64,000 nucleotides of DNA, from positions 496,001 to 560,000 of the forward strand of contig NZ_JAKRNJ010000003.1 of the NCBI RefSeq assembly GCF_022346925.1, given 5' to 3'. Shown piece after piece: positions 47,732 to 57,865 of the stretch; position 1 is the first letter of the stretch, and every line of letters begins with the position of its first letter. This DNA is from Microvirga sp. ACRRW. GTDB lineage: Bacteria; Pseudomonadota; Alphaproteobacteria; Rhizobiales; Beijerinckiaceae. The notes under the pieces were generated by a model. The model was not told the origin of the DNA, did not search any database, and saw only the letters and a list, made by a program, of their open reading frames with translations. The translations under genes were made by a program, and so were the position numbers.

Positions 47732-49134
47732 GGTCTTGCTCCTTCGGCGGGCTTAGGGCGTGCGGGCGGGGCCATGAGGGGATGCATGAGAGGATGACTG
47801 TCGACCACGCCGCCCGGCAGCAGTGCCGGGAACTGCGCCTGCGCCCATCGGATCACCTGCACGGCCGGGCTGTTCATCAGCACCTTGGCCTGCGGCGCGG
47901 TCCAGAGAACGCGGTCGACGAGATCGTTCGGACGGTAGGCGCCGTCCCCCAGGCCGTCGCCGTCGAGATCGAAGGCCGGGTTGTCGCTCCAGTAGTTGCC
48001 GCGCCCGTCCTTGGACCAGTCGAGATAGCGAGTGCCGACGTATTTCACTTGGTTCTGGTTCCTGATGAAGGCGTTGCCCGCGATCTCGTTGCCTTCGGAG
48101 CCGGCAGTGAAGTGGATGCCGATCTCGCAGCCTTCGAACCAGTTTTCGCGGAAGCGGTTTTTGTTTGTGTTGTAGATGAACACGCATTTTTCCGGGCCAA
48201 TGCGGTCGCCCGTCGCGAATGTCTGCTTGGGCTCGGCTTCTTCGGGTAGGCCGTGCTCGCTCGTCTCGTTGCCTCCAAGGCCCGATCTGGTCCAGCGCTC
48301 GGCGGCCTGGATGCGCCCCACGACGGCATTGCCGGAAATCTGCGAGCCGTTGGCGAAGTTGAACAGGAAGCCGCGGTCGCGGTCGCCGTCCGACACGTTG
48401 CCGCGGATCGTCAGCCGGTGCGAGTACATGATCGCGTAGCCGACGGTGTTGTTGGTCGACACGTTGTCCGTGACCTCGCCGTCGTTGGTGTACATGTAGT
48501 GGACGGCGAAGCGCAGGTCCTGGAAGCGGTTGCCGGAGAACACGTTCTTGCGGCTGGCAATCGAGAAGATCCCGTCGCGCCCATACCGGAAACTGTTGTC
48601 GAGGACCTTGGCGCCCGGTGCATCCCAGACAGAGACGCCGTTGCCGGCCTCGTTCATGCGGCCTGTTCTGATTCCGATGATCTCGTTCCGGCGCACGACC
48701 GCATCGGGTGAGCCGTGGATATAGATTCCGTAGAGATTACCCTCGACCCGGTTGTTCTCGACGATGGCACCCGCAGCGCTCTTTTCGATGAAGATGCCGG
48801 AATCCATCTTCTCCAGGTCGCGGCCCGAGCCGCGCACGGTCAACCCGCGCACGATGGCTCCAGGTGCCGAAATGGTCACGACACTCCCCTTGCCCGATCC
48901 GATCAGGACCGCGCCGGGCTCGCCTTCCACGATCAGCTTGCGGGTGATCCGGATGGGACCGTGATGTTCGCCGGTCTTGAACACCACAGTGTCTCCGTCC
49001 ACCGCCAGGTCGATGATGTCCTGAGAGATGTCTCCAAGACCGATCGAGACACGCTCCGCCCTGGAAGGTGTGACGAGGCCGGCGGCGAGTGCCGCCGCCA
49101 GCCCGAGACGCACGATGGTGCAAGCGCCCGCCAT
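47728..49134 (-). CDS. nosD: NosD, periplasmic beta-helix protein
   Basis: This 468-residue secreted protein has a signal peptide (IVRLGLAAALAAGLVTPSRA) and CASH/right-handed beta-helix repeats: VENNRVEGNLYGIYIHGS, VRRNEIIG, VLDNSFRYGRDGIFS, FSGNRFQDLRFAVHYMYTND. NosD works with NosF and NosY to assemble CuZ. It starts 4 bp after the nosZ stop and overlaps nosF by 4 bp. Confidence 0.95.
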   Translation of the reverse strand: MAGACTIVRLGLAAALAAGLVTPSRAERVSIGLGDISQDIIDLAVDGDTVVFKTGEHHGPIRITRKLIVEGEPGAVLIGSGKGSVVTISAPGAIVRGLTVRGSGRDLEKMDSGIFIEKSAAGAIVENNRVEGNLYGIYIHGSPDAVVRRNEIIGIRTGRMNEAGNGVSVWDAPGAKVLDNSFRYGRDGIFSIASRKNVFSGNRFQDLRFAVHYMYTNDGEVTDNVSTNNTVGYAIMYSHRLTIRGNVSDGDRDRGFLFNFANGSQISGNAVVGRIQAAERWTRSGLGGNETSEHGLPEEAEPKQTFATGDRIGPEKCVFIYNTNKNRFRENWFEGCEIGIHFTAGSEGNEIAGNAFIRNQNQVKYVGTRYLDWSKDGRGNYWSDNPAFDLDGDGLGDGAYRPNDLVDRVLWTAPQAKVLMNSPAVQVIRWAQAQFPALLPGGVVDSHPLMHPLMAPPARPKPAEGARP

Positions 49135-49138
49135 GGCG

Positions 49139-51088
49139 TCAGACCGCCTGCGGCTCGACGAGCATGCGGCCCTGCATCTCCATGTGCATGGCGTGGCAGA
49201 ACCAGGTGCAGTAGTACCAGTACACGCCCGGCTTCGAAGCCGTGAAGGTGACGGATGCCGTTGCCTGCGGTGCCACCTCCATGTTGACGCCGTAATTGAC
49301 GATGCAGAACCCGTGCGTCAGGTCTTCCACATCGTCGATGTTGGTGACGTAAACCGTGACCTCGTCGTTCTGCTTGACCTGGAAACTCTCCAAGCCGAAC
49401 GCGGGCGCAGCCGAGGTCATGTAGACCCGCACCTTGCTGCCGTCGCGGATCACCTTGGAATCCGTCATCAGATCGACGCCGTCGGTCTTGGCCTGCTGCA
49501 CTGCGTCGGCGAAGAACGGGTCATCGCGCTTCCACACATGCAGCGGGTTGATCTTCGAGCGATGCACGATGGTGGCGTCGTGCGGCTCGGCAAAGCTCGG
49601 GCCGTCATGCACGATCACCATCTGGTCGCCGGAGATGTCGATGAGCTGATCGTTTTCGGGCTTGAGCGGGCCGACGTTGAGGAATCGGTCCTTCGAGAAC
49701 TTGTTCAGCGAGATCAGCCATTTGCCGTCCGCATCCTTGGTCTGGCCCATGGAGGTGTGATTGTGGCCCGGCTGGTAGTGGACGTCGAGTTTCTGTAGGA
49801 CCGGGTTGACCTTCTCGCCCTTGAACGCCCGTATCGCGAGGTCGATGTTCCACTTGCACACCTGGCTGTCGAGGAACAGCGTCGTGTAGGCGTTGCCCTT
49901 GCCGTCGTAGGCGGTGTGTAGCGGGCCGAGGCCGATTTCCGGCTCGGCGACGACCGTATCCCGCGGCTGGATCTTGTCGTCGAACAGGTCGTCGAACTTG
50001 CGCACGTCGAAGACCGTGACGGTCGGCGAGAGCTTGCCGTTGGCGACGACATGGATGCCGTCCGGCGCGGTGTTGATGCCGTGCGGGCTGTTGCCGACCG
50101 GGACGTAGCGGGTGTAGGGCGAGCCCTTCTTGCCGTCGAGGACGGGGACACCGTTGATCATCTCGGCCTTACCGGCCTTCACCGCCTCCTCAATGCGTTT
50201 GAGGTTGAAGATGACGACCCAGTCCTGCTCCTTGGCCATCATCTCGGCCAGCGTGACGCCTTCCTCGGAGTTGTAGCAGGTCGAGAAGCAATACTTGCCC
50301 TGGTAGTCGGCATCGACGTTGTCGAGGTTGCCATCGACCTTGATCTGCCAGGCGACCTTCATGGTCTCGCCATCGACAGCGGTGAACATCGACGTGTATT
50401 GCTTCGGGTCGTCAAGAATCTTGCCGTCGTTCGGGATCGGCACCCGGTCCTCGCCATTGCAGAACACGTAGCCGGTCTTTGGATACTTCTGGACGCGCAA
50501 GCCGTGCACGGTGGATTGGTTCGGCAACTGGATGATCTTGTCGCACTTCATCACGTCGAGGCGGATGCGGCAGACGCGGGTGTTGGACTTGTCGTTGGCG
50601 AACAGGTATCGCCCGTCATAGGTGCCGTCGGTGAACGACGGATGCGGATGGTGGAGATCGCCGTTCATGTAGATGCCGCCGCGATCCTTCAGGAACTCGC
50701 GGTTCTGCGGCGTGAGACCTTCGGTCAGGATCTTGAGACTCTCGTTCGTCTGGCCCCAGCCGGTGGCGCTGTCGCGGTTGAACACCGGGATACGCATCAA
50801 CTCGCGCATCGACGGCAGGCCGATGATGCGGACCTCGCCGGTCTGGCCGCTGGAGAAGAACACGTAGTATTCGTCAAGCTCGCCCGGCTTGACCTCGTAC
50901 TTGTTCGCGATGGCGGGGCGTGCCGCAGGCGCGGCCGGACGCGTCTGCGCCTCGGCGGATGTGATCACGCCCGTATCCTTCAAGGAAACGCCGCCCGCGA
51001 CACCGGCGGCTCCTGCCGCAGCTGCGGCTGCGGTCGTCGCGATTACCTGACGGCGGCTGAGACCGTTCGTTTTCTCTTCCCGTGACAC
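49139..51088 (-). CDS. nosZ: Nitrous-oxide reductase NosZ (Tat-exported type)
   Basis: This 649-residue enzyme reduces nitrous oxide to dinitrogen in the periplasm. The N-terminus has a twin-arginine signal ([20 protein letters not shown]), which marks the typical (clade I) form. The propeller domain includes [20 protein letters not shown] with CuZ histidines, and [14 protein letters not shown]. The C-terminal cupredoxin carries the CuA ligands [16 protein letters not shown]. The GTG at 51088 follows AAGGAGG. It starts 17 bp after nosR. Electrons may come from the pseudoazurin encoded at 56055-56510. Confidence 0.97.
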   Translation of the reverse strand: MSREEKTNGLSRRQVIATTAAAAAAGAAGVAGGVSLKDTGVITSAEAQTRPAAPAARPAIANKYEVKPGELDEYYVFFSSGQTGEVRIIGLPSMRELMRIPVFNRDSATGWGQTNESLKILTEGLTPQNREFLKDRGGIYMNGDLHHPHPSFTDGTYDGRYLFANDKSNTRVCRIRLDVMKCDKIIQLPNQSTVHGLRVQKYPKTGYVFCNGEDRVPIPNDGKILDDPKQYTSMFTAVDGETMKVAWQIKVDGNLDNVDADYQGKYCFSTCYNSEEGVTLAEMMAKEQDWVVIFNLKRIEEAVKAGKAEMINGVPVLDGKKGSPYTRYVPVGNSPHGINTAPDGIHVVANGKLSPTVTVFDVRKFDDLFDDKIQPRDTVVAEPEIGLGPLHTAYDGKGNAYTTLFLDSQVCKWNIDLAIRAFKGEKVNPVLQKLDVHYQPGHNHTSMGQTKDADGKWLISLNKFSKDRFLNVGPLKPENDQLIDISGDQMVIVHDGPSFAEPHDATIVHRSKINPLHVWKRDDPFFADAVQQAKTDGVDLMTDSKVIRDGSKVRVYMTSAAPAFGLESFQVKQNDEVTVYVTNIDDVEDLTHGFCIVNYGVNMEVAPQATASVTFTASKPGVYWYYCTWFCHAMHMEMQGRMLVEPQAV

Positions 51089-51105
51089 GTGTGCCTCCTT
51101 CTCGC

Positions 51106-53619
51106 TTATGAAGCGGTGGTGGGGACGTCGGCCTTACCCGGCGCGTCCGTGGGTGTTCCGATCATCTTGCCCTTATGGGTGATGATCGGTTTAGCAGGGC
51201 CCTGGCCGCCGTCTTTGCTCTGGCGCATGGACGGGGACGAAAGTGCCTCGCGCTTCTCGCGCTTGAGCCGCACCTGGATCATGTGCGGGCAGCGCTGATC
51301 GTCGTGGTATAGCTCCTGGCAATGCATGCAGTAGATGCACTCGTTGACGTTGATCTGTCCCTCGGGATGGATCGACTGCACCGGGCATTCCTTGGCGCAG
51401 CGCTGGCACGGCGAGCCGCATTCGGGCCAGCGCCTGAGCCACTCGAAAGTGCGGATCTTGCCTGGGATCGCGAGCGCAGCACCGAGGGGGCAGAGATAGC
51501 GGCAGAAGAAACGCTCGATGAATAGCCCGACCGACAGCAGCGCGAGCGCGTAGATGACGAACGGCCAGTCGCGGACGAACTTCAGGATGATGGATGTCTT
51601 GAACGGCTCGACCTCGGCGAAGGTCTCGGCCAGCGCGACGTCGTAAAGCGAGAGTCCGAACAGGCCGAGAAAGATCACGTACTTGATCGGCCACAGACGC
51701 TCATGCAGGCCCCAGGGCACCGTGATCTGCGGCACCTTGAGCCACCGGGCGACAGTATTGGTGAGCTCCTGGAGTGCACCGAACGGACAGAGCCACCCGC
51801 AGAAGGGACCACGGCCCCAGAACAGCAGCCCTGCAGCGACCGCGGCCCACAGAATGAAAATCAGCGGCGCCGCGAGGAAGAACTCCCAATTGAAGTCGGT
51901 GATGAGCGAGTTGGTGAAAGTAAGGACGTTGACGACAGAGAGTTGGGCGTTGGCATACCAGCCGAGCCAGACCAACGTGAAGGTGAGGTAAGCGCCCCGG
52001 ACCCAGATGTAAACCGCGGGGCGACGCACCAAAGCGTCCTGGAAGAAGAAGATCGCAGTGAGGACGAACAGAGCAAACGCTGTGATGCCGATGGAGACGG
52101 TGTTGGTCTTCCAGATCTTGAGCCAGAGCGGCTCCTCGATCTCCCCCGCCGCGAGTGCGTTCGCGTCGCTGAGAGACGATGCTGCAGGAGCCGGTGCCGA
52201 TATCGACGGAGCAGGCTGGACTTGCGCCTGGGCGGGATCCTGCGGGGCCGTTGCACGGGCAGGGGGCTGCTCGACCCGCAGATACTGGTCCGGCAGGATG
52301 TATTCGAGATCGAATGTCAGGAAGGCCTTGTCGCGTGCGCCGACATTGCGCTGCACAAGCAGCTGCAATTGCCACGGCTCGGTGAGGTCGAGCCTGAAAT
52401 CCTCCGGCACGACGAACAGGGCGATCTCGCGCAAGGCCGGCGCACCGGCCGCGGCGAGGTCGCCGAGGCGGGTGTGGTTGCGGTCGCGGAAGCGCGTGCC
52501 CTGCCCCTCCTGAAGGAGTTCGATGCGGTCGAAGATGCCGCCGCGGACATAGCCGGAGCCTTTGAACGAGTAGGCGCCTTCGCCTGCCACGACAACGGCC
52601 TGCTGGTCCGGCTTGAGCCGCGCCTTGAGCTGCTCGTAGGCCACATCCCCAAGCAGGCTGCGCCCGATGGCAGGAACGCTCACGGGGGCGACGTAGAGAT
52701 CGATGAAGGTGTCGTTTGGATCGGCGGTCTCGGGGTTGTTCGCCGCTTCCCGATTGCCCGCCTGCGCGAAGCGGTCATTGACCTCGCCGACGGTGAGGGA
52801 CAGGCGCCGGACCGAGCCGTCACCGAGCAGGCTCTGCCAGTCGCGGATCTCGCTCTTCGACAGATCGACGCTCTTTACGGCGGCTGGCGCCGTGGCGGTG
52901 GCAGGAGTGCCTTGTGCGGCGCCGAGGCGGCCGCTGCGGATCAGGCGCACGGCCGAGCGCACGACGCTGTCGCCCATGACAAGCACCGTCACGGTTGCGC
53001 CGCTGACGATGTCGACCTGAGGCGGCCGCTCGGCTCCGGTTGCGACCGGCTTCATGTCTTTGCCGACGAGCGTATTCACCGCGTCGACGATGCGCCGCTC
53101 CGGGATGCCGACGAGAACGATTGGCTCCTTATGATCGACGAGCTTGATCGCCGTGATGACGCCGTTCGGATCGATGCCGACCAGGAGGTTGATCGGTTTG
53201 CCTGAATAGCCGGTGGCGTTCGTGACATCAGTGTTCAGATAGACGTAACCGAGCAGGCGGTCGCCCTGATGGATAGGGACGAGCGGCGGATCACCCTGAG
53301 GTGCTCCGAAGCGGTCGGCCCCAGGAAAAAAGTCTGCGGGCTGCGCCTTCGTGAGGAATTCCTGCACGCGGCCTGCCGCCATGCCGGGCCCCGTCCAGAG
53401 AAGGAGGATCACGAACCCAAGCAGAGCCGCAATCCAAAGACGCTTGAAATCGGTATTCGCGAGATGTCGGTCGGGGTTAAGCGAGTGCGCTTTTGCCAAC
53501 AGGGGACCGTCCAGGATAGCGTTCGTGCTTCTGAACAGAAAAACTTCAGCGGCCTTGAATCGGATCGGTTCCGATGGAAAGCTGCGATCTTTCCGGGGCC
53601 GTTGAAATCGATCTCGCAT
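51106..53619 (-). CDS. nosR: NosR, membrane flavo-iron-sulfur protein
   Basis: This protein of about 837 residues supports nos transcription and passes electrons to NosZ. Parts in order are: N-terminal helix ([18 protein letters not shown]), periplasmic FMN domain with the attachment threonine region [20 protein letters not shown], helices from about 520, [14 protein letters not shown] and [13 protein letters not shown], then two 4Fe-4S clusters ([17 protein letters not shown]). The start is uncertain. The only ATG codons are at 53628 and 53619, but an FNR-type box at 53658-53671 puts the transcript start near 53623. A non-ATG start further in is possible. Confidence 0.93.
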   Translation of the reverse strand: MRDRFQRPRKDRSFPSEPIRFKAAEVFLFRSTNAILDGPLLAKAHSLNPDRHLANTDFKRLWIAALLGFVILLLWTGPGMAAGRVQEFLTKAQPADFFPGADRFGAPQGDPPLVPIHQGDRLLGYVYLNTDVTNATGYSGKPINLLVGIDPNGVITAIKLVDHKEPIVLVGIPERRIVDAVNTLVGKDMKPVATGAERPPQVDIVSGATVTVLVMGDSVVRSAVRLIRSGRLGAAQGTPATATAPAAVKSVDLSKSEIRDWQSLLGDGSVRRLSLTVGEVNDRFAQAGNREAANNPETADPNDTFIDLYVAPVSVPAIGRSLLGDVAYEQLKARLKPDQQAVVVAGEGAYSFKGSGYVRGGIFDRIELLQEGQGTRFRDRNHTRLGDLAAAGAPALREIALFVVPEDFRLDLTEPWQLQLLVQRNVGARDKAFLTFDLEYILPDQYLRVEQPPARATAPQDPAQAQVQPAPSISAPAPAASSLSDANALAAGEIEEPLWLKIWKTNTVSIGITAFALFVLTAIFFFQDALVRRPAVYIWVRGAYLTFTLVWLGWYANAQLSVVNVLTFTNSLITDFNWEFFLAAPLIFILWAAVAAGLLFWGRGPFCGWLCPFGALQELTNTVARWLKVPQITVPWGLHERLWPIKYVIFLGLFGLSLYDVALAETFAEVEPFKTSIILKFVRDWPFVIYALALLSVGLFIERFFCRYLCPLGAALAIPGKIRTFEWLRRWPECGSPCQRCAKECPVQSIHPEGQINVNECIYCMHCQELYHDDQRCPHMIQVRLKREKREALSSPSMRQSKDGGQGPAKPIITHKGKMIGTPTDAPGKADVPTTAS

Positions 53620-53657
53620 GGCCCACAACCATCATGCTTCGTATGGTCAGGTGAACA

Positions 53658-53671
53658 TTGATCTGCGTCAA
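53658..53671. promoter_or_regulatory. FNR/NNR-type box between nosR and the ferritin-like gene
   Basis: TTGAT-CTGC-GTCAA matches the consensus at 9 of 10 defined bases. It is shared by divergent genes: its centre is 45 bp before the nosR ATG at 53619 and 61 bp before the ferritin-like ATG at 53726. It is likely the site through which the DNR/NnrR-type regulator activates nosRZDFYLX. Confidence 0.8.
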
Positions 53672-53725
53672 ACTCATCGCAGGAAAGATGACCTGTCAAT
53701 GTTTCAGAATTGCCAGGAGAGGACC

Positions 53726-54613
53726 ATGTCGCTGTTGAAGCGGGAGCCCGCCGATTCCGTGAAATCCCTCGACGAACTGTTCGCGATAGCGGCGGCCATG
53801 GAGCGGGAGGCGGCAACCCGCTATGCCGAGATCGCCGCGCGCATGCGGCAGGAGGGCGATCCGGCACTGGCGGAGGTGTTCGAGCGCCTCTCCGCCGACG
53901 AACAAGGCCACCTCGACATTGTCATGCATTGGTCGCAGAGGAGGAAGGGGCATGCGCCCGATCCGGCGTCGATCCGCTGGGAGATGCCGGAAACGTTCGA
54001 CGACGAGGGAGTGGCGACGGCCCATCCCCGGCTGCTGAGCGCCTATCGCGCGCTCTCGATGGCAGTGCGCAACGAGGAGCGCGCCTTCGCCTTCTGGAGC
54101 TACGTCGCAGCCCATGCGCAAGCCCCCGAGATCCGGCAGGCGGCTGAGGCCATGGCGCATGAGGAACTCGGTCACGTCGCCATCCTCAGGCGGGAGCGGC
54201 GGAGCGCCTTTCATGCCGAGCGGTGGCAGCCGGATGCCCAAGGGTCCGATGGAATGACTGATCTCGCTGCTCTCGAACGCCGGCTTGCCGACCTGCTTGA
54301 GATCCTCGCGGGCAGGGCGCCGCCGCAGGACCGCGGTCGCCTTGCCGGGCTCGCGGAGGAAGCGCGGCGGCATGCCGGCGAGCCCGATCCGGCAGCAGTC
54401 TCCGTGGCCGTTCCCGGCCAGGGGATTTCGGACGACCCGGTTGCGCTCGCGGAGCTGCTCGCGGACCGCTACCTCGAAGCGGGTGACGGCTTGAAGGACG
54501 ATGTGTCCCTGGCGCGGGTCCAGGAACTGGCCGGACAGGCCATCGCCCGTCTGGCCTGGTTGCGATCGGACCTGCCGGAGGTGCACGACGAACGGGCGGG
54601 GATTCCGGACTGA
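53726..54613 (+). CDS. Ferritin-like (rubrerythrin-family) di-iron protein
   Basis: This 295-residue protein has an N-terminal ferritin-like four-helix bundle: AMEREAATRYAEIA, then SADEQGHLDIV (E about 59, H 62), then RNEERAFAFWSYVAAHA and MAHEELGHVAILRRERR. The E and ExxH residues can bind two irons. No rubredoxin Cys site is present. The C-terminal third (about 190-295) is helical and unassigned. The ATG at 53726 follows GGAGAGG. It is divergent from nosR and shares its FNR-type box, so it is probably part of the low-oxygen/NO response, perhaps against peroxide or iron release. Confidence 0.85.
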   Translation: MSLLKREPADSVKSLDELFAIAAAMEREAATRYAEIAARMRQEGDPALAEVFERLSADEQGHLDIVMHWSQRRKGHAPDPASIRWEMPETFDDEGVATAHPRLLSAYRALSMAVRNEERAFAFWSYVAAHAQAPEIRQAAEAMAHEELGHVAILRRERRSAFHAERWQPDAQGSDGMTDLAALERRLADLLEILAGRAPPQDRGRLAGLAEEARRHAGEPDPAAVSVAVPGQGISDDPVALAELLADRYLEAGDGLKDDVSLARVQELAGQAIARLAWLRSDLPEVHDERAGIPD

Positions 54614-54827
54614 AGTCGGGGCCGGATGGCGATGGTGCTCTCGAGCCTCGCCTGCTCGAAGTCGTCGATCAGGATTACGATCATTGCCTGCCGTGATCCG
54701 TGACGAGGGCAGGTGATGAGCATGCCGAGGGATCGGCAACATGACAGCGGCTTGGTTGCGCGAGGACAAGGAGCGACGTGGGAATTCGGCCTAGGCTTCA
54801 TGCTCGATCCCAGCCTTGGAGGTCCCC

Positions 54828-55052
54828 ATGACCATCGAATGCACCCGGCCTGTCGACGACGTCATGCGGCGATGGCCCGCGACGATCCGCGTGTTCCTGA
54901 ACCGTCAGATGCACTGCGTCGGATGCCCGATCGCCTGCTTCCATACCATCGAGGACGCCTGTCGCGAACACGGCGTCGATCCCGATGCGTTTCTGGCCGA
55001 GATCAGGATGGCTGCCCGTTCACATGGCACCGCCTACCCGTGCCAAACCTGA
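54828..55052 (+). CDS. DUF1858 small redox-disulfide protein
   Basis: This 74-residue protein matches DUF1858 (hybrid-cluster-associated redox disulfide domain): DDVMRRWPATIRVFLNRQMH, then CVGCPIACFHTIEDAC with Cys at about 30, 33, 37 and 45. Such domains are found alone or in ScdA/RIC proteins that repair iron-sulfur or di-iron centres after NO damage. The ATG at 54828 follows GGAGG. It lies between the ferritin-like gene and the Crp/Fnr-type regulator, which fits a role in NO stress. That role is inferred. Confidence 0.85.
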   Translation: MTIECTRPVDDVMRRWPATIRVFLNRQMHCVGCPIACFHTIEDACREHGVDPDAFLAEIRMAARSHGTAYPCQT

Positions 55053-55062
55053 CTGGGCCCGC

Positions 55063-55761
55063 TCAGCTTGGCGAGCCTTCGGCGAGCAGCAGCAGTTTGT
55101 GCGGCTCGCGGATCATGATCTTCTGGCGTCCGCCTGCGATGAGCCCCTGGCTTTCCCAGGCGCTCAGGACGCGGCTCACGGTAAACAGCGTGGCACCGGT
55201 CATCTCGGCGACGTCCTGACGCGTGATCGGGAAATCGATCTGCACCCCCGCCTCGACCTTGCGCCCGGCCTGTTGCGCAAGCCGGAGCAAGGCATGGGCG
55301 ATGCGGCGCTCGACCTGCTCAGTCGACATCTCGACCACGCGCGTGTGGGCATCCTGGAGTCGGCTGCCCACGGTCTGGAGGGTGTTGACCGCAAGGGCGG
55401 GATGGGTCGCCACGAGGCGGGGCCATGCGGCAGAGGGCCAGACCAGGGCAATGCTGTCCACCACCGCCGTCGCAGTTGCCGGATAAGTCTTGCGGCCGAT
55501 GGCGATGGCGACGCCGAACACCTCGCCCGGCGTGACGAAGCGGACCACCACCTGTTGTCCGTCCGGGGTGAGCTTGAACACCCGCAGGTGCCCGTGCAGC
55601 AGGATGAAGAAGGAGTGGGCCTCCTCGTCCTGCTGGAACACGTTCGTTCCTTTGGGATAGCGCACCGACTGCGCCTCCTGGAGCAACTCGTCGATCTGTT
55701 CCGGCACAAGACCGGCAAACATCGGAAGGTCCGCCACCAGGGATCGATCAACGTTGGGCAT
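55063..55761 (-). CDS. Crp/Fnr-family regulator (DNR/NnrR-like)
   Basis: This 232-residue regulator has a cyclic-nucleotide-like sensor (FQQDEEAHSFFILLHGHLRV, FVTPGEVFGVAIAIG), a long dimer helix and a C-terminal winged HTH (ITRQDVAEMTGATLFTVSRV). FNR's N-terminal iron-sulfur cysteines are missing, as in the DNR, NnrR and FixK groups. The VSR recognition helix suits a TTGAT-type half-site. The nearby nos, pseudoazurin and response-regulator genes carry such sites, so it is their likely activator in response to NO or low oxygen. It converges on the DUF1858 gene with a 10-bp gap. Confidence 0.9.
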   Translation of the reverse strand: MPNVDRSLVADLPMFAGLVPEQIDELLQEAQSVRYPKGTNVFQQDEEAHSFFILLHGHLRVFKLTPDGQQVVVRFVTPGEVFGVAIAIGRKTYPATATAVVDSIALVWPSAAWPRLVATHPALAVNTLQTVGSRLQDAHTRVVEMSTEQVERRIAHALLRLAQQAGRKVEAGVQIDFPITRQDVAEMTGATLFTVSRVLSAWESQGLIAGGRQKIMIREPHKLLLLAEGSPS

Positions 55762-55838
55762 CCACCTGCCTTTACCGAAGCGGCCGCGGACGTGGCATCT
55801 GCGGACCTGCCGTCATACGGGAACAACCGCCAAACGTT

Positions 55839-55860
55839 CCGTTCCGTTCGAATGGAACGG
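55839..55860. promoter_or_regulatory. 22-bp palindrome between the regulator and pseudoazurin genes
   Basis: CCGTTCCG-TTCGAA-TGGAACGG is symmetric at all but one base pair. Its centre is 88 bp before the Crp/Fnr-type gene and 205 bp before pseudoazurin. It is not an FNR-type site, so a second regulator may act here. The protein that binds it is unknown. Confidence 0.5.
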
Positions 55861-55956
55861 CTCCTGATTGGCAACGGGTGGTGTTCCACATCGTTCGCCG
55901 CTGCGTAAACGAAGCCCCGGCCAAGCGACGATTATCGCGCAAAAGGCGCCAACTCA

Positions 55957-55970
55957 TTGCGCAAGATCAA
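55957..55970 (+). promoter_or_regulatory. FNR/FixK-type box before pseudoazurin
   Basis: TTGCG-CAAG-ATCAA has one perfect half-site (ATCAA) and one partial (TTGCG). It fits the looser FixK/NNR pattern TTG-N8-CAA. Its centre is 91 bp before the pseudoazurin ATG, leaving a leader of about 50 nt. Confidence 0.6.
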
Positions 55971-56054
55971 TCACGTCAATCTCCGCAAGGCGTATCACCA
56001 ACCCAGGGGTTCTGGACAGGGCCCTTCGGTTTCGCAAGGCAACAGGAGACTATC

Positions 56055-56510
56055 ATGCGGAAGGTCATCGTGCTCGGCGCCATCGCGGCAGCCCTCGGCT
56101 TCGCAGGTGCCGCCAGCGCGGCCGAGGTCGAGGTGAAGATGCTCAACAAGGGCACCGAAGGTGTGATGGTGTTCGAGCCCGCGCTGGTGAAGGTCAATCC
56201 GGGCGACACTGTGAAGTTCATTGCCGTAGACAAGGGCCACAACGTCGAGAGCATCGAGACGATGCTCCCCGAAGGCGGCAAGGCCTTCGTCGGCAAGGTC
56301 AACGAGGAATTGACAATCACCTTCGACAAGGCTGGCGTGTACGGCTACAAGTGCAAGCCGCATTACGGCATGGGCATGGTCGGCATGGTCGTCGTCGGCG
56401 AGCCGGCGAATACGGACCAAGCCAAGGCCGCCACCCATCCCGGCAAGGCCAAGCAGACGTTCGCTACCCTGTTCGACAAGCTCGCGGCAACCCAGACCGC
56501 GGCCAAGTAA
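56055..56510 (+). CDS. Pseudoazurin, periplasmic copper electron carrier
   Basis: This 151-residue protein has a signal peptide (MRKVIVLGAIAAALGFAGAA) cleaved before AEVEVKML. The type 1 copper ligands are all present at correct spacing: His 62 (KGHNVES), Cys 100, His 103 and Met 108 (YKCKPHYGMGMVG). Pseudoazurin donates electrons to nitrite and nitrous-oxide reductases. The ATG at 56055 follows CAGGAG. An FNR-type box upstream and the nearby nos operon point to NosZ as a partner; no nitrite reductase gene is in the window. Confidence 0.95.
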   Translation: MRKVIVLGAIAAALGFAGAASAAEVEVKMLNKGTEGVMVFEPALVKVNPGDTVKFIAVDKGHNVESIETMLPEGGKAFVGKVNEELTITFDKAGVYGYKCKPHYGMGMVGMVVVGEPANTDQAKAATHPGKAKQTFATLFDKLAATQTAAK

Positions 56511-56634
56511 CGCTCTCATCGAGGTTCATGCGCCGCCGCGGCATGTCCGTCGCGGCAGCGCCAAGGTCGTTGCGGAGACCGGGGCAATGATCCCCGTCGC
56601 CGTCGACCGCATGAGCCTGAAAAGGAGGTCGACG

Positions 56635-57816
56635 ATGGCTCCAATTCCACGCCTGCGGGACTACAAGGGACCCGCGCTTCTTTCTTACGGCTTCCGACCG
56701 TTCTTTTTGTTCGGCTCACTCTATGCCGGTTTGGCCATCCTCGCGTGGCTGCCGATATTCTACGGCGAGCTGGAGCTGTCGACGGGCTTCGCGCCTCGCG
56801 ACTGGCATGTTCACGAGATGCTCTACGGCTATCTCCCAGCCGTGATCACGGGTTTCCTGTTGACCGCAGTTCCGAATTGGACCGGTCGCATGCCGCTCCA
56901 AGGCCGGCCACTGCTCGTCCTCGTTCTTGTCTGGATAGCCGGCCGCTTCGCCGTGACGAGTTCGGCCTGGATCGGTTGGGGAGCCGCGGCCGTCATCGAC
57001 AACGCATTCCTGCTGCTCGTCGCGGTCTCCTTGGCTCGGGAGATCGTCAGCGGGAGGAACTGGCGCAACCTCAAGGTCCTGATCGCGCTCGGCGTCCTGA
57101 TGGCAGGCAACATCGTCTTTCACGTCGAGGCCCATGTTACGGGCGCCGCCGATTACGGCATCCGCTTCGGAATCGCCGCCACCATGATGCTGATCATGCT
57201 GATCGGCGGCCGCATCATCCCGAGCTTCACTCGCAACTGGCTCGCGCGCGAGAATCCCGGTCGCCTGCCAACCTCGTTCGGCGCTTTCGACGTGGTCTCC
57301 ATGATTGCTGCGGGCGCCGCGCTCCTGGCCTGGATCGTTGGCCCGGACTGGCGCGTCACCGGCGTGGCATTGATCGCCGCGGGCATGCTTCAGGCGGTTC
57401 GGCTGGCGCGATGGGCGGGCGAGCGCACGTGGCGTGACCGTCTCGTTCTGATCCTGCACGTTGCCTACGCCTTCGTGCCTTTAGGCTTTGTCCTGGTGGG
57501 TCTTGCTGCCTTGGGAGTGCTGCCGCCCGGCGCGGGCATCCATGCCTGGACTGGCGGCGCCATGGGCATCATGACCCTGGCGGTGATGTCGCGTGCGAGC
57601 CTCGGACATACGGGTAGGGCGCTCATCGCAACGGCATCCATGCAGGGATTCTACCTGTTGCTTGTCGCGGCTGCGCTCGCCCGGATTTGCGCCGCGATTC
57701 ATCCGGCCTGGAGCGGCACGCTGCTGCATGTGGCGGGCTGTGCGTGGGCAGGGGCGTTCGTCGGCTTCGCGCTGGCCCACTGGAAGGTGTTCACCCTCCC
57801 ACGCGTGACGGCGTGA
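56635..57816 (+). CDS. nnrS: NnrS, heme-copper membrane protein of the NO response
   Basis: This 393-residue integral membrane protein has about 12 hydrophobic helices. The NnrS pattern is clear: LLSYGFRPFFLFGSLYAGLA, WHVHEMLYGYLPAVITGFLLTAVPNWTG, GNIVFHVEAHVTG, GGRIIPSFTRNWL, HAWTGGAMGIMTLAVMSRASLGHTGR. NnrS is linked to NO resistance in denitrifiers. The ATG at 56635 follows GGAGGT; a longer frame exists. It lies 124 bp after pseudoazurin and may be co-transcribed. Confidence 0.94.
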   Translation: MAPIPRLRDYKGPALLSYGFRPFFLFGSLYAGLAILAWLPIFYGELELSTGFAPRDWHVHEMLYGYLPAVITGFLLTAVPNWTGRMPLQGRPLLVLVLVWIAGRFAVTSSAWIGWGAAAVIDNAFLLLVAVSLAREIVSGRNWRNLKVLIALGVLMAGNIVFHVEAHVTGAADYGIRFGIAATMMLIMLIGGRIIPSFTRNWLARENPGRLPTSFGAFDVVSMIAAGAALLAWIVGPDWRVTGVALIAAGMLQAVRLARWAGERTWRDRLVLILHVAYAFVPLGFVLVGLAALGVLPPGAGIHAWTGGAMGIMTLAVMSRASLGHTGRALIATASMQGFYLLLVAAALARICAAIHPAWSGTLLHVAGCAWAGAFVGFALAHWKVFTLPRVTA

Positions 57817-57865
57817 AACGGCGAAAACATAGCCTCCGATCTCGCTGCCGTGCGGTCTTACATCG

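Noticed and set aside
51703-53205. A 500-codon open frame on the plus strand
   Set aside because: It is antisense to nosR, has no recognisable motif and follows the third-position GC bias of nosR.
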